A stretch of 64,000 nucleotides of DNA from Cladocopium goreaui (Eukaryota > Sar > Dinophyceae > Suessiales > Symbiodiniaceae): contig CAMXCT020006640.1 in NCBI GenBank assembly GCA_947184155.2, positions 279,001-343,000 on the forward strand, given 5' to 3'. Below, piece after piece: positions 41,486 to 56,400 of the stretch. A program made the position numbers and the translations under genes. Within the stretch, counting starts at the first letter, position 1. Every line of letters starts with the position of its first letter. Under the pieces are notes generated by a model. It ran no database searches, was not told where the DNA came from, and saw nothing but the letters and a program-made list of their open reading frames with translations.

Positions 41486-44400
41486 GAGTGATGCTGGCTG
41501 TATGATGCTGTATGGTGGTGTAACACTCAGGACTAGCACCATCTGGAAAAGCATTGTTACCTCAAGCGACCTCATGATATTTGAATGATGGGCGAAATGC
41601 AGAAACCCTCAAAATCTGTCTTGCAATCATCTTGGTGGAGTTTATTGTGTTATTGGTCCGATACTGCGATACCCTTTACCACTCTCGCTACTTGGTGGAT
41701 TTGCATGTGCATTAAGCAAACTCCAGCCCAGTTCAAACCCACAATCTAGGTGCGGGGCTGTTCCACTCATCTCACTGCCAGGTTTTGGGTGTAGCCCCAT
41801 GAAAAGATTCCATGAATCCCCACGTTTTGCCGGGTACCCTCTGGTAAACTAACATAACTATGGAAAATCACCATTGTTCATGGGAAAATGAACTATAAAT
41901 GGTCATTTTCAATAGCTATGTAAAATTACCAGAGGGTAAATCACGGTAAATCTGTCATTGAACCCTTCAGAAATACCGTTTAAGGGTAAATTCTAACGAT
42001 CTCACTGTTCTCCCGAACCCTGGAATCATGGTGTTTTATAGGGAAATCATCCCAAATCCCAAAGATCATCTTTTTTTTCAGGTTACGTGTTTTTTTTTCC
42101 TAATTTGCCAAGTAATACTGTATAATATAGAATATATAATATACAATATATAATAGATAATATAAGATATATAATATGTAATATACCATTTAACTACCAT
42201 GCGAAACGTCAACATTCCCATGAAATCACCGTTGAATCCCAGCCTTCCAGGACCCAGTGCGTGGCATGGGGATGCAGGTCTCCCCGGCACCGGAACCTCG
42301 AGACGTGGTGTGGCACAACGTGGCGCGGCCACAGGTGCCAGGAGGATTGATCTGGTGGTACGAAAATATCAGTGGTATATTAATTGAATATTAGTGGAAT
42401 ATCAAGAGAATAATCCACTAATATCCACTAATATTGAGATAGGTGGGATATCAAGGGAATATATCTTGGATATCAAGGGAATATTCGTGGGATATCAAGG
42501 GAATATTGGTGGGATATCAAGGGAATATTAATGGATCATATTGGTTAATACCCTCCAGTGTCATCAAACGTGGGACCGGAACATCCTCGAAGTAGAAAAC
42601 GTGTTTTGATAGGAAAATCAGCGAACTAAATGTGGGATCTTCCAGCAAGCCAGAATGTATTTATTAGACCATCATTAAACCATTAAACCGAAAAGAACAC
42701 TAATATCCATTAAAGCCCCAAAAAAAAGGCACCCACTTATTGGAGATTCAATGAACTAGAAAAAATGGTGGCTTAAGAAACAACACATGGTGATTTCGTC
42801 ATCTACAATGATCTAAAATGGAGATGTCATGGTGATATTTCATGGATATCACCGATGATGATTGGTTGGTGGGTTCAACCGGATTGTTCATGCTCAACCA
42901 AAAAATTGGAGGTTTCCTGAAATGGGGGTACCACAAAATGGATTGGTTATTATGGAAAATCCGAAAATAAAATTGATGATTTTGGGGGTACCTCTATTTT
43001 AGGAACCCTCATTTAAATGGCATGAAGATCTCCGAGTGACTTATGATTCACAGGCTTGAAGCCGCCAAATGGGGAGTTTGGTGGTGAGATCCTCACCCGG
43101 TGAGATCTAATATGAACCAACAGCTGAGTACTACACAACTACCCTCTGGTAAACTAACATAGCAATGGAAAATCACCATTTTTAATGGGAAAACTCACTA
43201 TAAATGGCCATGTTCAATAGCTATGTTAGTCATAACCAGAGGGTAACGACAATTCCGTGCTTTGAAAAATCATGCCGTGCAAGTTTTGACCAATCGAAAT
43301 TGAGAGGAATGTGCGACTGACAGACTAACAGTGATGATGTTAGGCAACAACAAATTGGGGCTTAGCCAATGAACAAAACTCGGTTTTTGACCAATCACAG
43401 ACTAGATGACTAGATACAAAAGAACAGGGTCCTGATTTTTTTTTTGTTTTTCGGGGGTTATAAAATCACAACCAAAAATCAGGGGTTGATCAATCAAGAA
43501 TGAAGATTCAACCATGCAAATGAGGATGTCACCAGCACCAAATGGGCAATTGGAGATTTAAACGGCCTTTTTGACCCGATTTGACCAAGAACATGGTGGT
43601 ACAAGAACTCATGATCCCATGATATCCGAGTGCACACGCAGTGGCGTCCAATATGGTTGTGACTCCCGTTGTTTTTAACGGAATGCGCCATACATACCCA
43701 ATCTTGGATGGGTAGTGTAATCCTTTGTTTTTTTGTGCGATAAATGGAACATAACCATACTCAGCAAAATATTATACGTTTTCTTGAGGACTACCAAAGG
43801 TTGACCATGAGTAGACCTTTAACCTGACGAAGCTCGTTGCCGTAAGATATTACAAATCCAGCACTTGTACACCACGAATGAATGCATATTCGAGAAACTT
43901 CCCCCATACATACATTGACTATATCATTGTACACCCAACCCCCAGGCATTGGCTGATTCTTCCCGAAGGAACATCCAGCCGTTGCCCCTTGCAAATTGGA
44001 CTCACATGGACCTAATTTGATACTGGCTTGGCCAGCAACTTGACGTTGGTTGCATTTTTGCGTATGCTTTCTACTCATTTGTCAGGGTGTTCCCAAGTAC
44101 TTAAATCCCAAGTTCCACAACATTCCACAACTGTTTACCTGTGGACGCGTGTTAGAGTATTACACTTACGCAGCGTTCCCAGCACCACAATTCGCCAGCA
44201 CCACGCAGGCGCAACTGCTGGTGCGTCAATTCTTCGTGGAGATTGCTCTCCTCTTTGGTGCCTGGGATGAATGGTGAAGCGATGAAGGAAAGGTGTCGCT
44301 GTCCCAATTGGTTTGCTTTTCATATTAACCTTTTATATGATTTTAATTTAGTTTACTGTAATTGGTTTCATATTATTTGAGTTGATTGATGTTATATAAG

Positions 44401-47400
44401 TTTAATTGATTTTATTGTATTTTTAATTGATTGATGTTGTATAGGTTTGATTGATCTCATTCAATGTGTGTATCATTTTAATTTATTGCTGTATCATTTT
44501 AATTTCAGTTTATGTTATTTCAATGGATTGATGTTATATGAGTTTAATTGAGTTTATGGTATGCTAATTGATTGATACTACAAGGGTTTAATTGATTTTA
44601 TGTTATTTTGATTGATTGATGTTCTATCGGTTTTGTTCTTTTGACTTGGTTTGATACTATTAAAATTTATTGATGTTGTATGAAATTATTTGTTTTTGTT
44701 GTGTGTTTTTATTGATTGATGTTATATGGTTGTTCTTTATTTTAATTGGATTTATAGTGTTTCAGTTGATTGATGTGATATGAGTTTAATTGCGTTCAAT
44801 TGGTTTTATATCATTTTCATTTATTGCTGCAATATTAGTTTAATTGATTCGATGTGAATTTACATGTGCTGGTTTATATCTGGATATCCCTCAATTATAT
44901 TTCAAGTATTACATATAATTGTTGAATTAACTTATATCCATTGTTTTTTTCTTGGATGATCTGCTTAAAAACCAATGGATACACATTTTATATGCACACA
45001 CATACCTGGTCTTTATCTCATTTAGAAGACTCTTAGAAGTCGATTGTAAATTGTAACCATGGTAGGTTATTACCATCGGTTTGTTTGCAAATAGGGTACT
45101 GCACCCCAAAATCCCAATGTTGATCATAAGTTTCCCTGTAAACACTGCTACAAATTTGATTCTCCGACTCAATTTTGGGTTTGTGGTGACAACATAATTA
45201 TAAATGAACAATAAACCAAGGCATTTCGGCCTCTTGTGACATTTCGACCTAGGCTTGGCGTTTTGGTCAGTGCCGGTGTCCTTGATTCAGGCAGGGACGG
45301 CCGTGTTGGGAGCAGATAGTATACCCCCCTTCCCCAGAAGGAAAAGGGATGGTTCATACCAAAAAGACTAATTAAACGTTTAATGTTGTAATATCTTAGA
45401 TATTCACCCGCACTCATGTGTGGAGTATTGTGGAGTGATTTGGACCAACATCTTTGATTTACGCGCCATTTAAAGTTCGATCATTTAAAGTTCGTTGTAC
45501 TTCTGACTATTACATCCGATCGCTGTCGGCTCATCCACCTGTTGCCGTAGGCAGTCACATCCAATGTTCATCTATCCCTGTCAGTCAATGGTGCTGTAGA
45601 TCCTCGGAGTGATGATCCATGGTCGGTTGCAACTGATTCCCAACACTGCAAGTTGGCATAGTTTGGTTTGTTGAACCCCCCCATGTTGTTGCATTATCCA
45701 TACAAAAAAAATGTCCTCTACTGACCCCACATATTAAGAGTTGCCCCATTTTCACCACGTCTTATGTTGACCAATGTTGACCATAAACCCACCATTTACA
45801 GTCACCATAAAAACCCACCATTTTTCTACGCCGGAGTTACGACGGCCAGGTTTGGTGTTCCTCCGAACGGCTCTCGGCATTGCTTCCCGGGCTTCAACTG
45901 CCCGAGTCCGTTGGGGGGCCTGGACGGCCTGGACTGATTGGATTTACTGATGGATTTCATGGGGTGAACTGGTGGTTGAAGTGGGAGAATCGGGATTTTT
46001 CATGAGACCAAATTGAGTTTCGGGATGGCACATACTGGGATTTGAGATCCGTTGGAGTGGAAGTAGATTCCAAATACCCTAACAAAGGAACAGAATGGTC
46101 TATTCTGGCATGAGAATAACACTCCAATTTTGCCTGGTCAAATCATGAAATCCTCATGTTTTTCTGATTTTTAGTGAACTCCCTGGTGCAATCCTCATCT
46201 TCTGTTTCCAAACCTTTTCCGATAATAGGGATTCCATATATTCCATTCTCATGGATCCCATAGTTTCCTCATTTCTCCAGCTATCCCAGATGCGCGGCAC
46301 GGACTTGGAAGCCTTGGTCACGCTGTACATGCCGGTCCGGTGACCCATGGGGAAAACATAGGAAAACCCACGAGTTGTTAGGGGGAATCACACTTTTCTA
46401 GATTTGAGGCTTACTATCAATGTATATATATATATATTATAGTTGTCCTGGGTAGTAATACCCTATAAGTGGGGTTACCTTATGAAATAATATGTAATAA
46501 TATAATATACGATGAATGGGATTGACAGTGTATATAAAGTACTCATATGGTGACCAACCACTTTCGTTTTCAATGATCCTCGACCAGTGGAGTATGGGGA
46601 CATGGGTTTGGTGAGAAGGACCGTGACTGAACTGACATGATTGCCACATCTTTGCACGCGCTACCAATAAACAAGATTTGTTTCCCTTGGATTACGGTAG
46701 CTGTTTTTCAATGATATTGTGACACCATCGCGTTTTTCTGGATGGTACAAAATTGCAAAAATGCAAAAACAAATTCACAGTGGATCAATTAAGATCAACA
46801 CCGTGCCACATTTTGTACATAGCTAAGTTATGCTAAGTTGGTAAACATAACTCGGTGAAACTGTTGGGGTTTAGGGCGATGAAAGAACTATAGCTGCTAA
46901 TCGAACTAACATACCTTTTAGACCCATCCCTCATTAAGTTCGATGATTGTTCCATTTCAATGACAATTCATAGAGGATTTCCCAGCTATCCATCACTACT
47001 GGGTCTCAAACAACGGTTGCACCGTTGCTGAGGTGTTGTCTCTTCTGGCATTGTCGCTCGGATTTCGATGATGTGATACATGCCTGGTGGAATTACATAA
47101 TATATACATTATATTAATATTTCATTATATTATTGATTCATATGTGGATGTATGTATAGACGTGTTTTAAACATATGTGGATGAAAACACATATACAGTA
47201 TATATATATACAGTCTTAGAGGTATTGGGGACATGTAGTTTTGCTGGTTTCTATTTGTTGGGTATCGAGTTCAGGAAGCCAGTCCCGTGCAGTACAATGG
47301 TTGTGTTTGATGATCGCCGGGTGGCATATCAAAGCTCCATTTATAGCTTCTGGCTGATTGATGTAGAAATGGAATGGCCTAGTGAAACATGCCACTGGCG

Positions 47401-50400
47401 ATCTCATCAGATCCTCAAGGTGGGTTTCTTATTTGAACTGGGAAACATCGTGTCTCGTTTTTGCAGTGCCAGATTTCCCAACTGGTCATGTTTACCAGTC
47501 TGGTTTGAGGGATGCCAGCGGTAATAGATCATGTACCTGTTGAAAACCCTGAAGTTTCCCTGATCAACGTGTCCTATTGCCAAGATTTTCCATTGCCAAG
47601 TGAGATGCTGCCAAGGCTTGAGCTCCTTCCCATCATGCTGTCCAGCCCTCAGCGGAAGCAACAAGGAATCCTGCCGCTGGAAAGGATTGTTGGATGAATC
47701 CACCATTTCTGTCGGTAAAAGCCACGTCGCTGGTACAACCATATTTTTTGTTGTAATAAAATCAGGTTTGTTGGTACAAGCACCATGTTAATCATAATTT
47801 TATGTTTCCGAAAAAAAAAAAAACAAGTCTTTCATAGTCTTTCTCTACACAACAGCGTTTTCATCAACCCCCAACATCACCAGGCATCGCTTGGCTTCGC
47901 GCTATGAAGGGGTGAAGTCCTATAGCGCACTCCAGATGCGAACAATGAGGAGGTCAGTGACCGATGGTTCACCAGTTAGACTGGTGACGACCTGCCGGTG
48001 AGATTGGGGTTTATCAATATCTAGAAGAATCTAGAAGGGTTAGATGGGTTTTATATGGTTTTATATGGTTTTATATGGTTTTATATGGTTTTATATGGTT
48101 TTATATGGTTTTATGGATGCATATGGGTTATAAGTAATTGTTATAAGTAATTGATCAATAGGTGAGGGAGGTTACCAATAGGGATTTAATGAAATGGGAC
48201 CATTTGCAGCTCCAGGTTCCAATATCCATTTCTAATATGTTTGGCAAATTTACTCTCGTGATTATGACCTTATTTGGTGGTAGTCTAATATTATGAATCC
48301 ACCAGGGTTGAGGAATTTAGGGGCGACATGACCTAAACAAAATCCACTTCGTAATGCAGTGCCAATAGAAATTCCCCATCTTCAAGAGATATAAATCATT
48401 GGAACTGCAGTATAAGATGGGGAATTGGCATTTTATATAATTGGCATATTCATCTTATATTCCCAATTTTATAATCCATCTTTTTGGGCAAATCATGTAA
48501 AAGTTTTGCATTTTTGTGCCGCAGGTACTGGCGCTTCCAGCTGGCCACCATCGGCGTGACGGTGCTCTCCGGCAGCGTCTCCAACTCCTTGACGTGCCAC
48601 CGGGGCATGGATCCGGAGTTGGCCATGAAAAGAGTGGAAAAAAAGGGATGTTTCATAGATATTCATGCGATATCATGGAATATGGATGAATATGGAATAT
48701 TGAAGATGAATGGGATCTTATCATAATGAAAGATGAATGGGTGTGTTAGTGAGATATTAATAGGATACAATCGGTTTTGGGGTTTGAACATTGCTGTCAA
48801 GTATTTATTGGAGATTGTATCCTCACTAGTTGGGTGATGTTCAATTCGGACATTCAAACAACTCCTGTTAATGGGATATTCATGGAAGATCAGTGGGATA
48901 TTAGCGAAAGATTAATGGGAATATTAATGAAATATTATATAATGGGGACAGTAGTGAGATATTACTGGAATATTAATGGATATATCCTCTGGTGCCATCA
49001 ATCAAGGCCGGCTGGGACATTCCCTGTACACGCAGTTTTTTTTTGATGGGAGAAACCATAGTTTTGATAGTGGAGGGAGGGTAGATGGATTCGAAGTGTT
49101 TTTGATATCACCACAAAACATAGAAGTTCGCCAAAATCGTTGGAAGATGGAGTTTAAGTTTAAGCAAGGAAAGTATGCCAGCACACGTGTGATTTTGTCG
49201 CCGGCAAAATTTGACTATTTGGCATTCTTTGAGCATTTTGTTTTTTTGCCAACAAAGATGGGAACACTCGTCGAGCAAAAAAACAAAAGCCAACATTTGG
49301 AAAGATGTTGTAGATGATCTCAGAGATGAATCAGAGAAGTAGTTTCTTTATGATATGTCACTGATGATATGTATATATTATATATATATATACATATTAT
49401 ACATATGTATACAATATATGATTTATTTACATATATTATGTGTATATATATATATGATGTTACTTTTCTATTTAGGCAATAGAAAAGTAAGATCTTATTA
49501 AGATATACTGAGATAGTGAACACATGATTTCTATATTTTTTCGCGATGCTAGAAAATCTATATGCCATATACAAGGAGAAGGAAGTGAATCCAATAGGGA
49601 TCTGGATTCGAGTGTTTTCCCGGATGAGCGACTACTGGACCAACTTGGTAGCTTACTACCCCCTAAATGTCACCTATTCTCAGACAAGACCAATTGGTGA
49701 ACTATCCACAACTTGATGTTTCTGGGCAGGGCATCTAAGGCTAGCTATGTTCAGAAGCAGATCAGCTTATTTGGTTAGCTGTCTCCGAGTGCCTGTAGAA
49801 TCTGTTTGGCGAACTTCTGGAAGCATTCACCACAAGTGGTAGTTCAAGTAAGAGAAAACATGAACCACGGCCTGAACTCAAGGTTTTGGGCTTTACAGCT
49901 TGAGCTACATCATGAGTTTCCCTATTACATCAATTCTCCATATCGAAGTGTCTCAAGTCCCAACATGTGCGTGTTGCCACCAGGGCGATGCTTGATCAAC
50001 CAACTTCTATGCTATGGGAGCTGGGGTCTGGGAGCCCAAGTGAGACGACAATTATGTGATGTGCTGTCTTCGTGTAAAGACATGTCATGTCATGATCTGG
50101 TATGTATTCTTGGCGAAATCCATTCGCAGTTGTGTATAGCTTTCGTATGCTTTTGTAGATAGTTGTACTGTACCATTCTATAGGTATGATTGAGTACATA
50201 AACACAACTGGATTCATTTAAATCAATTAACTATTGATAGCACTTGTGTGTAGATTGGATAGATACGTATTCGTGTCTGTCACGCGGTGCAAGTTGTTGA
50301 ACCACATTGACGCCTGCCCTCGCCCCCGAGGCAAAGCTTACCGCAGGTTGCGGTGTACTTCTTAGCCACCGTTCTCTCTTCTGCTTTAGCTGGGTTCCTA

Positions 50401-53400
50401 GTGGCCCATGGCCAGCCCACCTTGTTTTCAGGGAGTGAACATTGGAGAGGGAATGGAACCGTTCTTGCGCTGAGGGGTGACAACCAACTATAGTGATAAA
50501 GTAGATTCCATAGTAAGAACGATGCGTGCGTCAGCAGGCTCAAAATTTTGGGGTTGAACAAACCACGCAATGTGTGGTTGAGGAGAGTGAAACATCCACG
50601 TCTGTTTGCAATCAGTTTTGCAGCTAACTCATGAAGGCAACATGCCTAGGAATGGGCCACTGGCCAATGCTGGGTTGGCTCAAAAGGATTTACGAAGCGA
50701 CAAAAATTCAATGGATTGGTGCAAGCCACATGGGTATGGGTCAATCTTCTCGAGGGGTTTCAGATTGAGATGTCCAGCCTGGTCCAAAAAGGTAAACGAC
50801 TTGACCCATTCCAATTCCTCATTTTTGCTGCTTCTCATACTCCGAATTACGGTCACGGCAACGCCGGAGACGGCGACAGGTCGTTGGACCGGTGAGTTTG
50901 CTCCGCTTGCCCTTGCTGGCACAACTCACCTGGACCGCACTTACGCCTGGACGCCTAAGGGGGCACGTACCATTTGGGAAGGGTTGGAATCCACAGAAAT
51001 AGCTGGTGACTTGGGGATGGGTTCATGAAATTTGATTTTAGCACATGATGAGGGGGGAGTTCAATCATTTATGGGGATAAAATAGAGTTGCAATGGAGTT
51101 TATCATTCCCCAAACTAGCGTAGCCCCTCCCAAATACGTGTCTCGAAGACTACTTTCCTAAAAAATGTAAGTGATTATCAGGGTCCAAGTTATGGAGGGG
51201 ATGGTCGATTTAAGTTTTGTGGATAATTTTAGATCGTTTTCAGCATCTTGGTGGAGGCATATTCAATATTCTCCCTTGGGTGATGTGTGTGTGTGTGTTC
51301 TTTAGTCACTGTGGGAGAACATTGTAGTTTGTAGGTTGTATCTCCATAACTCCCGACTACTGGTGATCAGATCTCACATTTCTTAGGTTGTTTGGTTGAA
51401 AATTCATTACTATTTGGCGACCATCCGAAAGGGGAAAAACATCCATAACAACCATGAAATTAGTATAAAACACTGCTGTGCTGGTCGGGTTTTCGATCCG
51501 TAATCTTGCATCCTAGTTACATGTAGTAAGGATTAGAATTTGAACTATGCTTAAGGTTCCTAACCATCAGTCTCATGAATCCCAGCTGTGGTGAAGCTAA
51601 GACTTTCAATGTTTATCATACCCCAAATGGATCAATGGGTAAATGTGGTGTGGGTCTTGTGGATTTGGGGTTTACCCGGCATTGCTAACCAATGCAAGGC
51701 TACTGTACCTGGGTTGAGGCGTCCTGTACCAAACACAGGGGCCCCTCATCCCCTACTTTGCGAACATTGGATTAGGGTTTATTGGGATCAACATGGATCA
51801 AACAGTCGAATTTTTGGTTCTCTTGACCAAGCAAAAAATGATTTTCCACCAGCCAAATTAACCCATATATTATGTTATATCTCCAGTTTTGAATCATCAT
51901 TATTCGATCAATATTCCGAAATACTGCTCATATCAATGGGAATTTCAGGATCCTAAAATGGAGGTACTGTACCATATAAGGATATATAAGGCCATATTTT
52001 GTGGGGATATTCCCTTACATAGGCCTTATATAGGCCTTATACATGGTAGGTACCTCCAATTTAGGATCCTGGAATGGCCATTGATCATAGTTCACCATCT
52101 TTCAATAAGCGTTTGCCCAGAGAAAATGAGGCGCCGCCTGCGCGAGATCTTCTGCTTACATCCATCCCCCTCGGTACCGCAACCGGTGGGTGGCATCATC
52201 ATTTCAAATGAACCACTAAAAATACTTGGGTCATGTTGAAAAAATTGGGGATTATAGTGATTAAATACCTGGTATATCCTAGTATACTGATACCATGTGG
52301 TATAGATTGAAGCAGTTATTTCAAATGAACCTGGGTTATTGGGGATTATAGTGAGCCATGATATTGAAACCTATCAACCAACTGGTATAATGAGATGGGA
52401 TATGGATAATTTTTAATGGTTCAAATGATCTGGGAAAAACTGGTAAAACGCCAAGAAATCAGGTCTGCGTGGATGACACGGGTGACATCCCGCCGCCGGA
52501 ACTCACGACATGACGACATACCAGCCCTAACTCTTGGTCTGGTTATAGCAGGCATCTACAGCTACATTGCCGTACTTTGCTTTTCTTTGTAGAATTGAAA
52601 AAAAGTTGCTGGCTGATGATTGTTTTTTTTCCGCACATTGCCAGTTAATTGAGACACCAATCATCATTGCTAGCACGGTTGTTGCTGGCGAATCTCACTG
52701 ACAGGCTCCTATCTCGGAAAGATCACCTCGGTTCATATATTATTATATATATATTCTTTATATTACATATGTATTTATATATATATGATTATATGTATAT
52801 GGCATAGAGATTTAGATAGGAGAGTAATTGTATACAAACATATAGTGTGATGCATATGTAATTCCATATAGATATAGAATCTATGGCCATTTCAGGTATG
52901 AGGTACCTGGTACCATGACGCTATGACCAGGCGCAAGTCGAGAGCAACTTCCTGGCTGCGGCTGCTGAGGAGAATGGATGGGAGCAGTGATGGTTGGGTT
53001 ATGATTATGATAAGATGCTGATTGTTGGACATTATAGGGATAACTATATATATAATGGGATAGGTTATAGTTTTTTGGTTTAGTATATCTGTTGTTTCTA
53101 TATTTTGTCGAGTTGATTTATCACTCGCTTAAGTATTGGGTTTTTGGTGGTGAAAGTACTGTAGTATACTATAGTTAGATTGGTACTAAACCAACAAACA
53201 TAACGTTTTGGGGGGCACAACCTTGTAGGGATTTGAACGCAGGTGTGTCCTCATGTTTGTCCATTTCAGATTGCTTTCTTGTCTTTCGGACTCTACCCCA
53301 TGAAATGGGGATTAGTATGACATGTATGACTATGACACGGGGATTATTTTGCAGAATTTGATATAGTATGACTATGACTATGACACGGGGATTATTAGTA

Positions 53401-56400
53401 TGACTATGACTATGACTATGACTATGACTATGAATTTGATATCATCAAAAAGGAAACAACCACTCTGCTGCAGCGACATGCTCAGTATTGCTGATATACA
53501 TTTCCGACTCGGTTGCGACTGGATAGATATCCCCTACGTGGACTGTACATTCACTGGATTGGTTTAAGGGAAAATCTACAGGAAACCATGGTTTTTACCA
53601 TCAAATATAGGGCTTTCCTGTAAATTTTCCCATAATCCAATTCTATGATACATTGCATTTTTCAAATTTGGATGGCACCACTGGCTTACACGACAAACGC
53701 GTGTTTTCTGACAATGGGGTACCCCATTCAACCATGGTTGCGAGACTCATTTTCCACATTCTTAAGTGCCGTAGGGGGAAATGTTTTTTTTAAACTTTTC
53801 ATGAGATGCAAACATTAGCCTCATGATCCCAGATGGTCTGGACAGGATTGTCTAGACACGCCACCCATGGACGGGAGACTCGGGAAGGGGGAACGCCCAG
53901 CGGGGGCTGAGATGGAGAAAAACCCATGAAAAAAGGGTTTACAGCCAGTTGTGTTGTTTAACCACCAGACATGCTTGGTTCACTGTTTTGCTTGGGTTTG
54001 GACCAACTGCTTGAATGCAATCTTTCACAATCCAATGTGGCAATCTTCGTCAACCAATTTTTCAGTAGTTGTTACATGGGTATGGATCAATACCTATTAA
54101 TACCATTTTTAGGGGAATGAACATCCATTTACCAGCTATTTTGATGTTCACCAGGGGTACAAGGTTTTGACCCATCCCCACATGTAAAAAACCTGAGATG
54201 ATGATCCCGATTTGCAATCTGAGATATGGACCCAGAAAGCACCCAGAAAGGGATCCACATATTTTTTTTGTCCGGGCCGCATGGCCTTTTCGGTGCCGCC
54301 GTCTCAATGTCTTCTGCACATACACAAGATACACAAGATACACAAGACCCGTAAGATTATAATTAGATATATATTATATTATATTTTATTTATATTATAT
54401 TATATTGTATTATATTATATTATATTGTATTATATTATATTATATTATATTTTTTTATTTATATTATATTATATTATATTATATTATTTTATTTTATTTA
54501 TATTATATTATTTTATATTATATTATATTATATTATATTTCCCCAAATATTTAAATCATATAAATCTAAAGCATCATCAGATCACAGTAAACAATATCAT
54601 CTATAAATATTACAGATCCATCAACAATCTACAACAACATCAAATATTATAAATTGTCTATCATGATCTATTATCGATATCCAGAAATCATCAAATCTAC
54701 AACAACATCATCAGATCAGGTCCGATCTTCCCAAAAAACCAGGCTGCGGACCTGTCAGCGTTGCTGCTGGTCCTCTTGGTCTGCGTCACCTACGCCAGCA
54801 TCGCGCCGCTGATCATCCTGGCGGGAGACGCTCGGTTTGCCACGCTGATGGTGGCGATTGGTGGTGACCTTGGCGAAGATCAACACGTGTAAAATTGATA
54901 GCGTTCTTGAAGGTTGTTAACATGTTTAAAATATGTTTAAAATATATGTGTCATCATTGTGAAAATAGATGTTTAACTTATAATTATGCATCATCATTAT
55001 ATGATATATATATATATATATTATGTATACATATATAGATAGATGGATGGATGGATGGATGGATGGGTAGATAGATAGATAGATATGAAACTAAGTTTTG
55101 GCCTTGGCGATGGAGGGACTAATTTGCAACGCTGTGGTTCAGGTTCTGTACCAGTGGAGCTTCTGTGCCTGAAGAAATCGCTGCCATGTAATGGTTTTGA
55201 AGCAACAACTGGATGAAAATAGAACTGATGGTGTATACATGGCTAAAGGCAAAAAAACAGTTTTTGATGATGAATGATGAGGATCAGAGTGAGAATGAGA
55301 GGATAATGAGGATGAGGATGGGGATGATGATGATGATGATGATGGTGATGATGGTTTATTCCCATACTCTTCGATTCTTATTTTTGTCCGGGATTCAGCA
55401 GAAGCTTTTGCAAACATATTGGACCAAAGGTTGGGCTCTTAGCAGGAAATGTTGGATGTTTGCGTGTGTTGCGGCCACAGGTTGGGCATACTGGCCATGT
55501 GGTCTTTGACAAGGTACTGATTGATAACATGTGTCTGTGTGTGTGTGTATGTAATGCAAATGTAATCCAATGTAATGTAACACATTGCAAGGCAAGGTAA
55601 TGTAATGCAAGGCAATGTATTTTATTTGCGTGTACTCCACATACGGCCATATATGCCCAAACAATTGTGTATTATACATATGTATGCATATATACATATA
55701 TATATATATACGTATCTGTATACATATACAGTTACATATACATATATATATATACATATATTATACATGTATGCATGTACTTATATCTATACACATGTAT
55801 GTGTGTATGAATGTGTATGTATGTATTATGCTTGACATTATAATACATTATATATGTTTGTTCTAGCTTAGTTGGTATCACACAGGATTTTTGCCTCGCT
55901 GTCACTGCGAAAAAGGCTCTCTTCTTCGCCCTTCGATGGCTTGTCTTGGCATTGCGATATCTCTATGTGACACACCTAAATTCGTGGAGCAGTGGCTGCG
56001 AAGTGGGCGATGTGTTGAATGTGGAAAGATCATCGAAGTAAATGGTGATGTTGAATGGGAAGATCAGCTTTAACTGGAGATTTAACCGTTCTTTTTTTCA
56101 AAATATAGGGATTTTCAGCGTCAGAACATGGGGAGTATAGTTGGCATAGTTGATAAATGATGATAGGTTGACAATTATTTATGGGGGCTTATATTGCCCA
56201 ACATATAAGCAATCATATTGAAAGATGTTCCAATTTATGTTTGATACTGCTCAAGTTGGGATAGCAGCTAACGATCCTGGGGGTGAACACAAAGAAGTGA
56301 TGATTATCCAGGAATCCAGCACCCTTTTGGGATATCCACCAGCAATCATAGGATCTACCCTCTGGAAACATACAAAAACCTACGGAAAGTCACTATTTCC

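Larger units (their letters stand above)
42335..44208 (+). other. Intron with two MITEs
   Basis: Includes GGGATATCAAGGGAATAT tandem repeats at 42440-42530, MITE-B at 42908 and MITE-A at 43140. A possible micro-exon at 43070-43120 (CACAG|GC, reading LKPPNGEF) was not needed for phase. Confidence 0.5.
52186..54742 (+). other. Region where helix 6 should lie; not found with confidence
   Basis: Candidates: 54226-54333, an open stretch with IHIFFLSGPHGLFGAAVSM, and the exon at 52931. The remainder is AT-rich, with TGACTATGAC repeats at about 53310-53440 and ATATT repeats at 54360-54545. Confidence 0.35.

Noticed and set aside
49806-50162. 118-codon open frame in the 3.5-kb intron
   Set aside because: AT-rich composition and no splice sites; exon 48593 already joins 52131 in phase.
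55139-55510. Extra exons between the YASIAPLI and RYLY exons
   Set aside because: Frames such as VLYQWSF and VGHTGHVVFDK were considered, but 54850 joins 55886 in phase 0 without them.
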